Source: Pelobates cultripes (taxonomy: Eukaryota; Chordata; Amphibia; Anura; Pelobatidae). Taken from it: a stretch of DNA of 64,000 bases. Position numbers and translations under genes: made by a program. Below, piece by piece: positions 1-11,254 of the stretch (position 1 is the stretch's first letter; the number at the start of each line of letters is the position of its first letter). Location of the stretch: NCBI GenBank assembly GCA_933207985.1, contig OW240917.1:113070042-113134041 (forward strand). Direction: 5' to 3'. Under the pieces are notes generated by a model, which did not search any database, was not told the DNA's origin, and saw only the letters and a list, made by a program, of their open reading frames with translations.

Positions 1-965
1 TGCTGAAATGTAATATCTCAAATAAAATGTATCAAAATATACTTCACCATCTTAACCCCTTAAGGACACATAATGGAAATATTCCATCATGATTCCATGT
101 TATTCCTGAAGTTGTGTTGTTAAAACACTTTATTTTGCCTGCAAATTAGCTCTGAAACATAAATTACTATGTAATCTAAAACATTAATCACATTTGTAAA
201 TTATAAATTTTGGTAAGGTTATAGATGAATATTAGAATGTAGAAGTAAAAACAGTAATAAAAGAAACATGTAGGTGTCTAATTTACTAGTCAATGTTGTC
301 AGACATAATCACATGGTTAAGGGACTCTTAAAGGACTCTTCATAATTGCTGACAACACTCAGATAAATTGTAGCTTTCCTTAACAGATCTGTATGCTTGT
401 CTGTGATTGTTTATAATAAGAGCCTCGCCAAACTTAGTTGAAAATGATAACGGAGATATGATGCCATTTATTTACAGAAACGGTTCATACAGAAAATTCA
501 AAAGCTGGACTTGAATTTGAAAATTATAAAGTAAGCAAATAAAAATATTTTACCCACATGAGTTTACAAAACAGAAAAAGAAATTCATAAGTCATTAAAA
601 TAATTATATTGATTCTATATGTATCTTTTACTGTAGTTTACTGTAGTTCCAACTGTCTGTATGATTAATATGTTCATATCAATTAATTCCTGTAAGAAAA
701 GTGTGCTACATTAAAAAGCAAACTGATTTAGTAATATTTCTGATTCAGAATCCAAATATATACTTGATTAATCTTTAATAATAATACATTGCAATTAATA
801 TGCAAATTTCTGATGGATATATCATGTTTTTTTGATTGTTTGTGGATATGCAAACCATAAAGCACAATGAATATTATCTGCATTGGAAATCATTTGCATA
901 TCCATAACACAAAAATGATGGAGTTCTGTGGTTTCACTTTTAATTTAAACGCTTCAATATACATT
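1..965. other. AT-rich intergenic stretch, no gene
   Basis: No reading frame of note and no recognisable repeat family. The only structure I see is a 12-base perfect inverted repeat at 843-854 and 893-904 whose arms contain octamer-like ATGCAAA cores, plus one full ATGCAAAT at 800-807. Confidence 0.6.
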
Positions 966-974
966 ATTTATAAT

Positions 975-2535
975 TTATTTTTTATTTTTTATATTCTTTA
1001 TTTTTATTGTGCATGAGATAACATGAGAGCTGACGATGCCACAACAGCATAGTACAAGCCTATTAAAACAAGGTATTTCACATATATGGCTTTAAATTAT
1101 TGGCACATTTTTTGATTTGTTTGAGGATAAACAAGCTAGGTACACACATCTAACTTTAATTCACCAGAGTAGCAAGCAATAACATCAGCTTGCATAGCGT
1201 GGTGGGCATTATAAGCAGATTAACTTTTATGCAACGTACTAACGTGTACGTTCTGGCAGCATGGCTAATCTGGATAATGCTACACATTTAACTGGTCTGA
1301 GATAGGCATTATGGTGATATGCTATATTTCATGAGCGTTATGTACAGCCTATTATAAATGAGTAATTACATCAGGCTAGATAACATTTATGCATGTGTTG
1401 TCCCATTGAGTCAACATGCTCTGGTTTAGTAAGGATTGCTTTTTAAACATTTACCAGCGGAGCTTATGAATTGCCGCAGAAATACACGCAAGAACAAACC
1501 GCTGGGTAACATAACTGAGGGGTAGGGAGTTTATCGCTTGGGGGGAGGGCATCAAGAGTTACATGTAGAGGCAATATGAGGCATAGGACGATGGACTCAG
1601 CTGCAGTTTCAAGTGTCCAGGTCGACCAATACCCTCCAGAAGTATATCACAGTCCCGTTTGGGTTTGCATGTTTATGTGCATCTTAGTCTCAGTCGTGGC
1701 ATGTGCTTTGAAAGCGCCCCGTGTCATGGTCGTGGGCCGTGGTTGGTCTGACCTGGTGTTGTCGCCAATTTGGGCCTCGCCATCTCCATACACAATTTAG
1801 TGGGGCTGTGTTCTTACTGGGCCTGGTCCAAGTCACTGCTCGCTGGTGATGAAGTCTTGGGCACTTTGTCTTGGTCACTCCCACGGTCCTGAGTGTCAAT
1901 TTCGGGCTGCCGCTAAGGAGACTCAAGGAGCCTGATCTTAAGATGGCACCTCTACGACGCTGGCCTTTCATGCATGTGGAGCCTGTGGGAGTGTCTGCAT
2001 CCCTCTCTGTGACCACCTGTGCCGGGCTTTGTATCTTACCCTTTGTCTGGGTCTCCATGTTGGAAGGTCACATACAGGCTTCTAGCTTCTCCCAGAAGGA
2101 GCTGAAAATTGCGGTTAGTCGGATCTCTGTTTCTGTTGCGTTGTGGGAGGCCTCCGCCAATTTATATGTCTTGCCAGTATCCACAGGACGTTGTGTCCGA
2201 GGTACTGTCTCGCTACCTAGCTTGGGGATCGAGTGAGGGTAGACTGGGATAACCCCCACCGAATGAGGGCCCAGAGACGTGTACCTGGCTGCAGGGAAGC
2301 GGCCGTCTTCCACGCACCTACCATGCTGGTAGTCCTCAACGTGATTTTGGGTGCGCCTTTTTTGCTTTGTCGCTTGGGTGGTGTCTGTGTATGCACCCTG
2401 GTATCCCCGTCACTTGGTGGCCTTTATGTGCCATTTTAAGGTCGTTATTTGGTCTGGAATCCGCTTTGTTTGCCCCAAATAACAGGAGCTGGTGAGGCAA
2501 GTATCCTCTCTGTTCAGCGGGCAGGCCCCCCCCCC
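975..2535 (-). mobile_element. L1-like non-autonomous retroelement, copy 1 (minus strand)
   Basis: Read on the minus strand, the unit opens with a G-run followed by CCTG (near 2535) and ends in ATGTTATC-x-CATGCACA followed by an A-rich tail (about 975-1030). The same start, the same near-end motif and a similar length (about 1.5 kb) occur in the plus-strand copy at 32341-33838, so the two are members of one family. The 9-base word ATTTATAAT stands at both edges (966-974 and 2536-2544), a plausible target-site duplication, though it is short and AT-rich. The inside has broken reading frames with a FWEKLE stretch also seen in copy 2. No reverse transcriptase is present, so it would need an autonomous L1/Tx1 partner such as the one at 53.9-59.1 kb. 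Confidence 0.65.
1690..2313 (-). pseudogene. L1-like ORF1-type remnant in two frames
   Basis: Two adjoining minus-strand frames (2313-2068, 81 codons; 2058-1690, 122 codons) run through the non-autonomous element. The first ends in a short FSSFWEKLEA stretch resembling EAFWEKLKA in the copy at 32.6-33.3 kb, where a charged, coiled-coil-like stretch follows. In L1/Tx1 elements the first ORF encodes an RNA-binding, coiled-coil protein that packages the transcript, and this could be a degenerate version of its start. I see no complete RNA-recognition domain. The assignment rests on the shared stretch and on the position behind the G-rich 5' end. It could equally be non-coding leader sequence with chance open frames. 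Confidence 0.35.
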
Positions 2536-2544
2536 ATTTATAAT

Positions 2545-5329
2545 ATTTTTGCACACAGTCTGTCCTCTCCTCATCAAGTTTGACATGTAAACAATGCAAC
2601 TAACATTGTATAGGTATTTTATAAGAACCATATTTACCTTTCACAAGCAAGTAAACATTTTTAGACCGTTGGTGACCTAGAATTTGAATAATAAATAATT
2701 AAAGTAAGACTGGATGCCTCATTCAATCCTATTTTCAGTACAACAAAAAAGCAAATGATTGTTTAAAAAAAATGTAGGTTCTTCTGAACCACATCAACAG
2801 AATTTTTTTGGAGGGATGACATAATTTACTATATTATATTTCCTACCAATACAAAATTGGGAAACAAAATATTGCACCCAAAAAAAGCAGGAAATAAATG
2901 TTTGTATGACTGTGCTTACACGCAAAGATGGCTTCAATAATACCAATACTAATGAATGCACAATATTAAGCCTTTTTGCAACGTAAATTCTTAGTTGCCA
3001 AAATTAGATTATTATATATCTGGATTAAAATAAGAATTGAGAAAACCTTTTTTTTTTATTATTGATTGTAATTTTTTTTTCCCCCTATCTTATATTAATT
3101 TAAAAAAATGGGAAGCAGAAGAAAAGTTACGTTGAAAAAAGGGGATTTATCCAAAAATCAGAGAAAATGTGAGTGGGCAATTGATGACTCACTTAGCCGG
3201 TCCACCCTTTTTTGCATAATTGCCTTTTTCAAATGAAATGACTCCTGTTGGGCCCTGATTTTTTCCAACACTGAAGGACGGTCGCTGATGGTACAGACTG
3301 GATGTGTGTAAAAGCTTTGCTCTTGTGGTGAGTGTGAAGCCAATTGCCAGTTGGCTTTCTTTCTGCTGAAATGATCAGAAGAACTGATTTTTATTTTGTC
3401 TTGCACAAGTCTACTAGCTAGCTAGGTACAGCAGCAAGATAAACCTAGTTTCGCACTACAACCCAAGCTATCTCCTACACAAGCACAGCAAGGAATCACT
3501 CCTGGTCTGTTTCCCTCGATAGCTGCAGTCAAACTGTCTGGAAAAATCCTACTTAGAAGATTGCTTCATCATTCTCCTTTCACTTGATCTGTGAATAAAG
3601 TTAACATTTAGTGGCTGCCCCTAACCATCAACCATCTTTTGATTTAACTCTTGATTAAATAGGCGATACATACCACATGATTGGATAGATCTCTTGCCAA
3701 TAATGGTAAATTAAGCTGCTTAGATGTCCCCACCAAAAACAATCTTCTCTATTCCACCTACTTTTTGGGGAGTTCCAGGAATAGCACTCCAAATCATAAA
3801 TTGAAATAAGCATGCTCAGGTTTCTGCATGTCAGTTTCCCTGGAGGTTCTGAAATTGGAATTTCATCTTAACACCTGTTTGAATAAATTTTAATTTCTAA
3901 GTCTAATTGTTAAAGAAACTTAGTAATTAAAAGTACTTCTAGAGGCTATAGGACATTTTAGGAGTGTTTGGTGTGATATATGCCTATTTACCATTAGTAA
4001 ATAAATTTGCGTTATCTAATAAGCTTTCCGAGGCTTTGTCCAGGTGTTTGTCATTTAAAGAGAGATCTACTGATTTTTTTTGAGACTATAAGATAATTAG
4101 AAGAGAATAATTGTACAGTTAAAACAAAACAAACATTAAACAAACTCATATGATGACAGCAGACAACAAATATTTGAGTGAGACAAAAAATAATAATGTC
4201 TAGTGGTCTAGGGTAGTTAGATAGTCATTAAGGATTTAAGTTAGAGCGAGTAGTGCATCAGGACTGATTTGCTTTCATAATATGCATTAAAAAATTAGAC
4301 ACATGTCTACATATATACCACAGTTTTTAACACGTTTTACTCTGGGAAATGAAAGAAAAAGGCAGGGGAAGAGAAAGTAGGGTTTGAATGTAGAAGATGA
4401 ATGGTGCCACATAATTCTTAGGTAAGGAAGAGAAGGGGAAGTAGGCAGAAGGACACAAAAATGGATGGTGGGAGTAAACATACCGACAGTTTCATGGAAA
4501 CATATGATAACTGAGTACAAGGATTATCTGTCGTATCATCAGCCATACCAAAATCCCTAGCTACCAAACAGAAGGACTGAAGCAAAGAAATACAAAGTAG
4601 AGGATGATGCAAACCCCATAAACAGAAGTCATCCACGTAGTAATTAGAGAGGAGGTACCTTAAACCTGACCCACTCAAGAAAGGAACTAAACAATTCAAA
4701 CAAAAAAACAGGAAATCACAAAGTCCACAGACAGGCACATGTCAAAAAGAACTCACCTTGCATACAACAACCCAGCAAATGGAAAAAGTCAAGATGCACT
4801 GATTACAGCTGCAAAGCCGACTCGATTTCAGGATTAGCCAGAAGCACCACTTTTGCCCTGCACTCTGACTAACTCCAACACTTAATCGAATAAAGTATAA
4901 TGAACTGAATGGTGAATTAGGCAATAGAAATTAGGTTACTTTTTTAGAACAAGCCCCAGTGGAGAGATCCACATATTGTCCCACCCTTCATCCTAGCTGG
5001 ATTAGTAGACATCCTATCCAACTCTGACTGCAGCAGGTGTACTCACTCTCCCTGACCATCTCTTTGAGCAGGTGATGCGTATATCCTCATCCAAAACTGT
5101 CCCCCAAACACTAGCAAGGAACTTACATGGCTAGACGCCTCAAGTCTGATTCTGAATCTGAGTCTAAAGAATCCTCACTAGTCACCAATGTCCTTCCCAA
5201 ATGCTGTTGGAACTCCATCCATGAAAACTAGCCCCCATTCCAACTCTCTTCCTGATGTCCTCCATAGATAGACCACAAGTGTTAAAAAGGTGCATAATAA
5301 GTAAGCTACAACATCAATGGATGGCTACA
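2545..5329. other. AT-rich intergenic stretch, no gene
   Basis: Low-complexity A/T runs with short open frames (82 codons at 3158-3406 minus, 106 codons at 4418-4738 minus) that show no recognisable domain. I would not call any of them a gene. Confidence 0.6.
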
Positions 5330-5950
5330 GTGTTTAGGAAGTGAAATAATAGAGGAATATTTGGTATGGACAAAATAAGCTGATGGTATATAGTGAGTAT
5401 TGAGGTAAGAATTTCTGTGCAGTATTGTGTACATTGGGACAAGAGGATTGTAGGATGTTAGGGAAAAGCCCTGGGGTAATATTGGCAGTGGATATTAAGG
5501 GTTAGAAAGAGGAAATACTGGGGTACCATAGGAGTTGAGCATGAGGCTGAAACTTTGGGTAGCATGGGGAAGTGATGGTGAATATTTGGGGATGTAAGTA
5601 TAGAGGCTGGTGGAAAATTACGGAGGGATGGGTTGTAAAGAGGATACTAGGATATTGGGGTAAGGGTAGAGAAAGGCAAGTGAGATTTTGTTGGAATGAT
5701 AAGCAATGTGGATAAGAAGGGACACGTGGAATACTAGGCTGGTATATGGAGGAAAAGAGACTAATGAATGGTGAATAGTAGGAGAAGCTGGCTGAATATT
5801 GTGAGACAATAGAATGTTAATTTGAGTAGTACGTTGGTAGATGTGGAGATTGAATGAATCTTGGGAAAATTGTATGTAAGAATGGTGTATATGGAATGTT
5901 GGTTGTATGGGTCTTGTAAAGCTTGGGTGTAGTAATGTGGTGGGAGATGG
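5330..5950 (+). repeat. C-poor, purine-rich degenerate tandem repeat
   Basis: For about 600 bases the plus strand is rich in A, G and T and strikingly poor in C. It is built of loosely repeated words around GGAATATTGGGG and GGGATGTAAG. I cannot fix a period by eye. It may be an old decayed minisatellite or a sequence with strand-biased mutation. The block ends around 5950, where ordinary AT-rich sequence resumes. Confidence 0.45.
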
Positions 5951-6250
5951 ATTGTATTAATCTATACTGACCAATAAAGTCCTAAAGCACAGATGCTGTG
6001 TTTGAGTAATGCTAATTTAAAGTATATTTTTCTATGAACAGCTTTATGGGCTGTTAAATGCATAATGTTTTCAGCTGTCTTTTTTATTTTGCCAGTTTTA
6101 TTTTCCAAATTTGAATACCTAAGTATAGTTTATATACTGATCTCTGGTACAAAATAGAGACTGATAATGTTGTGTTAGAGAATTTAATTTAGATTGTTAA
6201 TTTATTTAAAGTTTAGAATTTCATTTTGCAAAGGATAATGCTTATTTGGC

Positions 6251-6960
6251 TTGTTCAATAGCTATTGTACATGTAATGTTGATTGTACGTGGCAGCCACC
6301 ACCCTATGATGGCGCCTGGCACGGAGGGAAGGAGTTTGGTCCTGTCCCCATGATCTCCACCCAATTGCCAGTGTCCACAGTCACCACCCCCCTAGCCCCT
6401 GCCCCTATGTTTCCTGTCCTTAGAGCGGATGGATCATTGTATTTCCCCACCCCCGTCATGCCTTCCCTGCCCGCCACCAATATACCTTCCCTCTCCACCC
6501 CTATCGAGTCCGCCCCATCACGTCTGTCCCTACCGTATGTACTCCTGTCACTTCTGCCCTTTCTATGCCCTCACTTCCTGCGCCCGTCCCTTCCGCCCCT
6601 GTCATGGCTGCCCACATGATGTCCACCCCTCTTATGCCCATCATGGCGCACAAACCCCCAGTTACTATGGGAGGTCTGTCCACCCTCACATCCCAGTGGG
6701 GAGCCCATGCTCCGTCAACCCTCTTCCAACCCTGATGTCCTCTCCCTGGCCCATATGGCACTTACGAAGTGACGCAAGCCCCAGGCTCTCCGATGCCGCC
6801 AGTTCCCATGAGTCCCAGATCCCCCCTCCACCCCTCCCCTTCCAACTTCCTCCTGACAACGGTAGCCAATTTGGGGGCAATCCTTCATCACCCCGTGCTG
6901 AGAATCCCAGAGTCCCCCAGGATGATATTCCTAGAGCCCAGTTCCTTATGGACAGAGCCC
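6251..6960 (+). pseudogene. gag: Retroviral gag-like proline-rich remnant
   Basis: Two overlapping plus-strand frames translate to long runs rich in Pro, Ser and Thr (for example PVPMISTQLPVSTVTTPLAP). This composition is common in the linker region of retroviral Gag. It lies directly upstream of sequence with clear reverse-transcriptase similarity, in the expected gag-pol order. I see no capsid major homology region and no zinc knuckle, so most of gag is missing or unrecognisable. The frame changes within the stretch. The call is mainly positional. Confidence 0.5.
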
Positions 6961-8490
6961 CTTTGATGTATGTATCTCTCCCAGACCCAGAGAAACAGCC
7001 TATGCAGCCAGCCCAAGCCCTTGCTATTTCTCAGCAGGTTGAAAGCCTATTGTCCAATGGTGCTCTGGTCAAGTGCAAGTCTTCCTGCAACACTCCCTTG
7101 TTCCCCGTGAAGAAGAAGACTGAAAAGGGTGAGCCAGAAAAATACAGGATGGTCCAAGACCTCAGAACTGTTAATAAAGCAACCATTCTGGACACCCCTA
7201 TTGTGCCTAACCCTCATACCCTCCTGTCAGGAGTCCCTCCTACCTCAAGCAATAAACCTGGACTGTCAAGCCTCAGGAAGCTCAGAACTCTCCCAGTCAG
7301 TTTGCAAAGGCAATGGCTTCAATCCTGGACTCCTGGCAACAAGCTCACACTGATGTGGTCCTACTCCAATATGTGGATGGCCTCCTTCTCTGTGCTGATG
7401 ATCTTCCAACTGCTGAGCGTACCTCAGAAGATCTACTTTGCTACCTTGCTTAACAAGGGTGCAAGGCCTCCAAGTAGAAGCTACAATGGTGCCGGCCCTC
7501 CGTGGTCTTCTTAGGACATTGTCTCACCCATGACACCGCCACCTCACCCGGGATCGGGTGAGAGGAATCTCAGCTATTTATCCTCCAAGACTATCAGAAG
7601 CCCTTCAAGTTGTTTGTGTCTGAATGACAAGGTCATGCCTCTGGAGTTCTCACACAGTCTCATGGCTCCCGTCAGCACCTTATTAGTTACTACTCATGCC
7701 AACTGGACCCCGTGGCAAGAGGAGGCCCCTCCTGTCTTCAAGCAGTTTTTGCAGCCAAGGCCCTCATTGACTAGACAATTGATTTGGTACTTGGGCATCA
7801 GCTCATTATTCTTGCACCACATGACATTTCTGTCATCCTCACTCAAGTCTAGCCCAAACATCTCTCAGCTGCCCGCCACCTCCGCTTACAATGTTCTCTT
7901 CTGCTGCCAGAAAAAGTATCCCTGCAGAGGTGCTGCTCCCTCTACCCGGCCAATCTTCTGCCACTTCCCAGGGGGGGAATTCCCCACTACTGGTACAGCC
8001 TCAATATAGACCAAGACTCCATTATTCGCATGAAGGTGCGCAAGCCCCCATCCCACATGATACTCAGCCTTTTCCTCACTGCACCTTGTGGTACAGAAAT
8101 ACTCCAGGACCCGAAACCCACTATGAAGAAGACCTATTCCAGTTGGTGGAGGTACGACTCATCATAACAGATCTGTTCTGTGATCCTGAAAGCAATTGTC
8201 TAGCCTTAGTCCAACTGCCTCTGGAGGTAAATCACCTATACCACCACTAGGACTTAGCTGTCCCTCATCTCTCCCTCTCCAAGTCCCCACAGACCTCATG
8301 GAAAGAACTTGGTGGATAAAGTGCTTCAAGCATCCCCACTTCCCTCATCCATGTCTGCTAAAGAAGCTGAGCTACAGGCTGAAGAAGTGGCCATACTGAA
8401 GGTAAAGGCTCACGGAAGACTGAACTCAAAGGAAACGCAAGGCAACTATATAGCTGATCAACCACCAAAATAGCTGCATTTAGACCAAGG
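6960..8490 (+). pseudogene. pol: Retroviral pol remnant: RT fingers/palm and connection
   Basis: The frame ending at 7514 contains NTPLFPVKKK and YRMVQDLRTVNK, the fingers motifs of class I retroviral reverse transcriptase, followed by VPNPHTLLSGVPP. Just downstream the catalytic block lies in another frame as YVDG (about 7367-7378) where active enzymes have YVDD, so one metal-binding aspartate is changed. The stretch between the fingers and this motif is much shorter than in a normal enzyme, which implies an internal deletion. About 7590-8010 resembles the connection region (KPFKLFV-type start, ILAPH block) but is broken by stops. I cannot see a convincing RNase H domain in 8010-8490. Confidence 0.7.
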
Positions 8491-8493
8491 GAA

Positions 8494-9110
8494 GTGGACA
8501 GAAGAGTGTCCGCCGAAGAAATTCCCATATTTACTATGCAGACCCTACCCACAGACCTCAAGCTCCTGAAGGAGCAACATGCAGCTGCTGCTCCTGAAGA
8601 AATACAAAGCTGGAAACAGAAAGGGGCAACCCTGAAAGGTGGGTTGCACTCCAACAATCTCAAGTTCTGTTTACCCAAGAGAATGTACTCAGCAGTGGTC
8701 CAGTGGGCCCATGGAGCATCACACCTGTCCAAGACCCTCATGAACTCCCTGATCAACAAATACCATGAAGCACCAGGGATTACCTCTCTGACCAACAGTT
8801 ACTGCAGATCCTGCACCATCTGTGCCAAGTGCAACCCAGGCAGAATGGAAAAAGCCCCCCTCCGAAGCATCTAGCCAAACCTCACTATCCCTTCCAAAGA
8901 ATCCAAGTTGACCACATTCAAATGCCAAAGATTGGCCGGTGCGAATATGCACTAGTTATATTAGATATGTTCTCAAGATGGCCAGAGGCCTACCCATTCA
9001 CCAATAGGAGGAGAGACTGCATGCCAAGTAGTACACCGTGAAAGTTGCTGAGATCACCCCGTGGATTCACCACTCCAGAATCAAACTTGCCTCTGCTCCA
9101 TGGGAAGTAA
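8494..9110 (+). pseudogene. pol: Retroviral integrase remnant with most of the core deleted
   Basis: The frame 8494-8874 ends in an HHCC-type region: His pairs in HGASHLSKTL and then CRSCTICAKC. The overlapping frame 8829-9041 holds the core start FQRIQVDHIQM with the first catalytic Asp, followed by YALVILDMFSRWPEAYP. Shortly after 9010 the core breaks off. The next recognisable stretch (about 9045-9110) resembles the integrase C-terminal domain around WIHHSRIK. The second Asp and the Glu of the DDE triad are therefore missing, so it cannot be active. Integrase normally inserts viral DNA into the host genome. Confidence 0.75.
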
Positions 9111-9697
9111 CGTTATCTTGATAACCCTTTGAAACTCCATTTTAAGAAAATAAAGATACTTGGTGGAGAAAATATCAACAAGTATGTGTTTTGATGGCCA
9201 TTATAATGCCTGACCACCTGCCATTGATGGAAAGCCGAGGACCCCAAAAGGAGACCTCGAGAAGCCAAAAAGGATCAGAAGTACTCCTTACCCTGCAGCC
9301 CTCACATCCGGAAGCTGAGGTGCTAACGCACAGTCGAAGTTTCTTCAGGGTCATCAGCTCATCCTGAGTTTGTGGTGATATTAATATTGAATAAATGTTC
9401 TGAGCCCACCTGTACTGAGGTAGCATGGGACAGGACTTATACGATTAAAAATAAGTAAATGTGCCCTAAGCAGTCCCTTCCCGCCAGTAACAAAGCTACT
9501 TTATTTTAGGATAGTAGGGTTAGCGTCTCTCTTTATGGGCAAAGTCTGTAGTGAGGGGGTGGTGGACAAGCCACTGCTCGTCTGATGCTCAGCACCAAAA
9601 GAGTTCTGAGGCCTGTTAGACAGATGTGCTGTAGCCTATTAGGGACAGATTTAGATATTCAGATGCTTAGGATAGATATTAGTAAATAGTCATTTTT

Positions 9698-9905
9698 AAG
9701 GGGGGACTTTTATGGATAGAAATTATTGTTAGTAAAATGTCTATTTACTGTGTATGTTTGTAATGAGTATTTGCTCAAAATGGCTGCTGAGCACCCCCTC
9801 CCATCGACCAAAGAATGTAAAGAATGTCATGTATTAAGATGGCATCTCCATGTAGAGAGTGCCCCCAGGATGCTGCTGACATCACACCCTGGAGGAGGTA
9901 CACTA
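9698..9905 (+). repeat. Probable polypurine tract and start of ERV 3' LTR
   Basis: A run AAGGGGGGAC (about 9698-9707) is followed within a few bases by TG near 9713, the usual order of polypurine tract and LTR start. The LTR would then be interrupted at 9906 by the Tc1 element. No second LTR copy is visible in the window for confirmation. Confidence 0.4.
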
Positions 9906-11178
9906 CAGGGAGTGCAGAATTATTAGGCAAGTTGTATTTTTGAGGATTAATTTTATTATTGAACAACAACCATGTTCTCAATGAACCCAAAAAACTCATT
10001 AATATCAAAGCTGAATATTTTTGGAAGTAGTTTTTAGTTTGTTTTTAGTTATAGCTATGTTAGGGGGATATCTGTGTGTGCAGGTGACTATTACTGTGCA
10101 TAATTATTAGGCAACTTAACAAAAAACAAATATATACCCATTTCAATTATTTATTATTACCAGTGAAACCAATATAACATCTCAACATTCACAAATATAC
10201 ATTTCTGACATTCAAAAACAAAACAAAAACAAATCAGTGACCAATATAGCCACCTTTCTTTGCAAGGACACTCAAAAGCCTGCCATCCATGGATTCTGTC
10301 AGTGTTTTGATCTGTTCACCATCAACATTGCGTGCAGCAGCAACCACAGCCTCCCAGACACTGTTCAGAGAGGTGTACTGTTTTCCCTCCTTGTAAATCT
10401 CACATTTGATGATGGACCACAGGTTCTCAATGGGGTTCAGATCAGGTGAACAAGGAGGCCATGTCATTAGATTTTCTTCTTTATACCCTTTCTTGCCAGC
10501 CACGCTGTGGAGTACTTGGACGCGTGTGATGGAGCATTGTCCTGCATGAAAATCATGTTTTTCTTGAAGGATGCAGACTTCTTCCTGTACCACTGCTTGA
10601 AGAAGGTGTCTTCCAGGAACTGGCAGTAGGACTGGGAGTTGAGCTTGACTCCATCCTCAACCCGAAAAGGCCCCACAAGCTCATCTTTGATGATACCAGC
10701 CCAAACCAGTACTCCACCTCCATCTTGCTGGCGTCTGAGTCGGACTGGAGCTCTCTGCCCTTTACCAATCCAGCCACGGGCCCATCCATCTGGCCCATCA
10801 AGACTCACTCTCATTTCATCAGTCCATAAAACCTTAGAAAAATCAGTCTTGAGATATTTCTTGGCCCAGTCTTGACGTTTCAGCTTGTGTGTCTTGTTCA
10901 GTGGTGGTCGTCTTTCAGCCTTTCTTACCTTGGCCATGTCTCTGAGTATTGCACACCTTGTGCTTTTGGGCACTCCAGTGATGTTGCAGCTCTGAAATAT
11001 GGCCAAACTGGTGGCAAGTGGCATCGTGGCAGCTGCACGCTTGACTTTTCTCAGTTCATGGGCAGTTATTTTGCGCCTTGGTTTTTCCACACACTTCTTG
11101 CGACCCTGTTGACTATTTTGAATGAAACGCTTGATTGTTCGATGATCACGCTTCAGAAGCTTTGCAATTTTAAGAGTG
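9906..11178 (-). mobile_element. Tc1/mariner transposon, transposase on minus strand, one end lost
   Basis: The left end begins CAGGGAGTGCAG at 9906 directly after a TA, the expected target for this superfamily. Near-identical words (TGCAGAATTATTAGGCAA at 9913-9930 and TGCATAATTATTAGGCAA at 10097-10114) lie about 184 bases apart, an IR/DR-type end with two candidate transposase-binding repeats. The transposase occupies the rest on the minus strand. The other terminus is missing: similarity stops near 11178, where the CR1 LINE begins. It does not resume after the LINE, so this is truncation rather than a simple nested insertion. Confidence 0.85.
10234..11090 (-). pseudogene. Tc1-type DD34E transposase, frameshifted
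   Basis: Minus-strand frames 11090-10467 and 10593-10234 together cover most of a Tc1-like transposase. The first contains a helix-turn-helix-like N-terminal region, then VLWTDEMRVSLDGPDG (first catalytic Asp) and IFMQDNAPSHAS (second Asp). The second frame contains WPPCSPDLNPIENLW, with the Glu at the usual DD34E spacing. The frames switch near 10480-10490, in the stretch between the second Asp and the Glu, consistent with loss of a single base in a T-run. The enzyme cuts the transposon out at its terminal repeats and inserts it at TA. The N-terminus is cut by the truncation near 11178. All three catalytic residues are still encoded, but not in one frame. Confidence 0.85.
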
Positions 11179-11254
11179 TCTTCCCGGAGCTACTGCTTAC
11201 AGAGACAGGAGACATATCTGTAATATTGTTAAGCAAGCAAAGCAGGAAGGGGAA

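Larger units (their letters stand above)
6243..9905 (+). mobile_element. Endogenous retrovirus, class I type, gag-pol remnant without env
   Basis: In order along the plus strand: a proline-rich gag-like stretch (6270-6960), the start of reverse transcriptase (about 6960-7480), the RT connection region (about 7590-8010), an integrase zinc-finger region (about 8660-8850), the start of the integrase core (about 8880-9010) and a short integrase C-terminal piece (about 9045-9110). A polypurine run (AAGGGGGGA, about 9698-9706) followed by TG near 9713 suggests the start of a 3' LTR, cut by the Tc1 element at 9906. The order and motifs fit gamma/epsilon-like retroviruses fixed in a vertebrate genome. 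There is no env and I find no 5' LTR. Many stops and frameshifts make it a dead copy. Confidence 0.75.

Noticed and set aside
3158..3406. 82-codon minus-strand frame without low-complexity sequence
   Set aside because: No domain, no splice context and no homologous copy in the window.
4287..4924. Cluster of three minus-strand frames rich in Leu, Phe and Ser
   Set aside because: Composition matches pyrimidine-rich non-coding DNA; no conserved motif.
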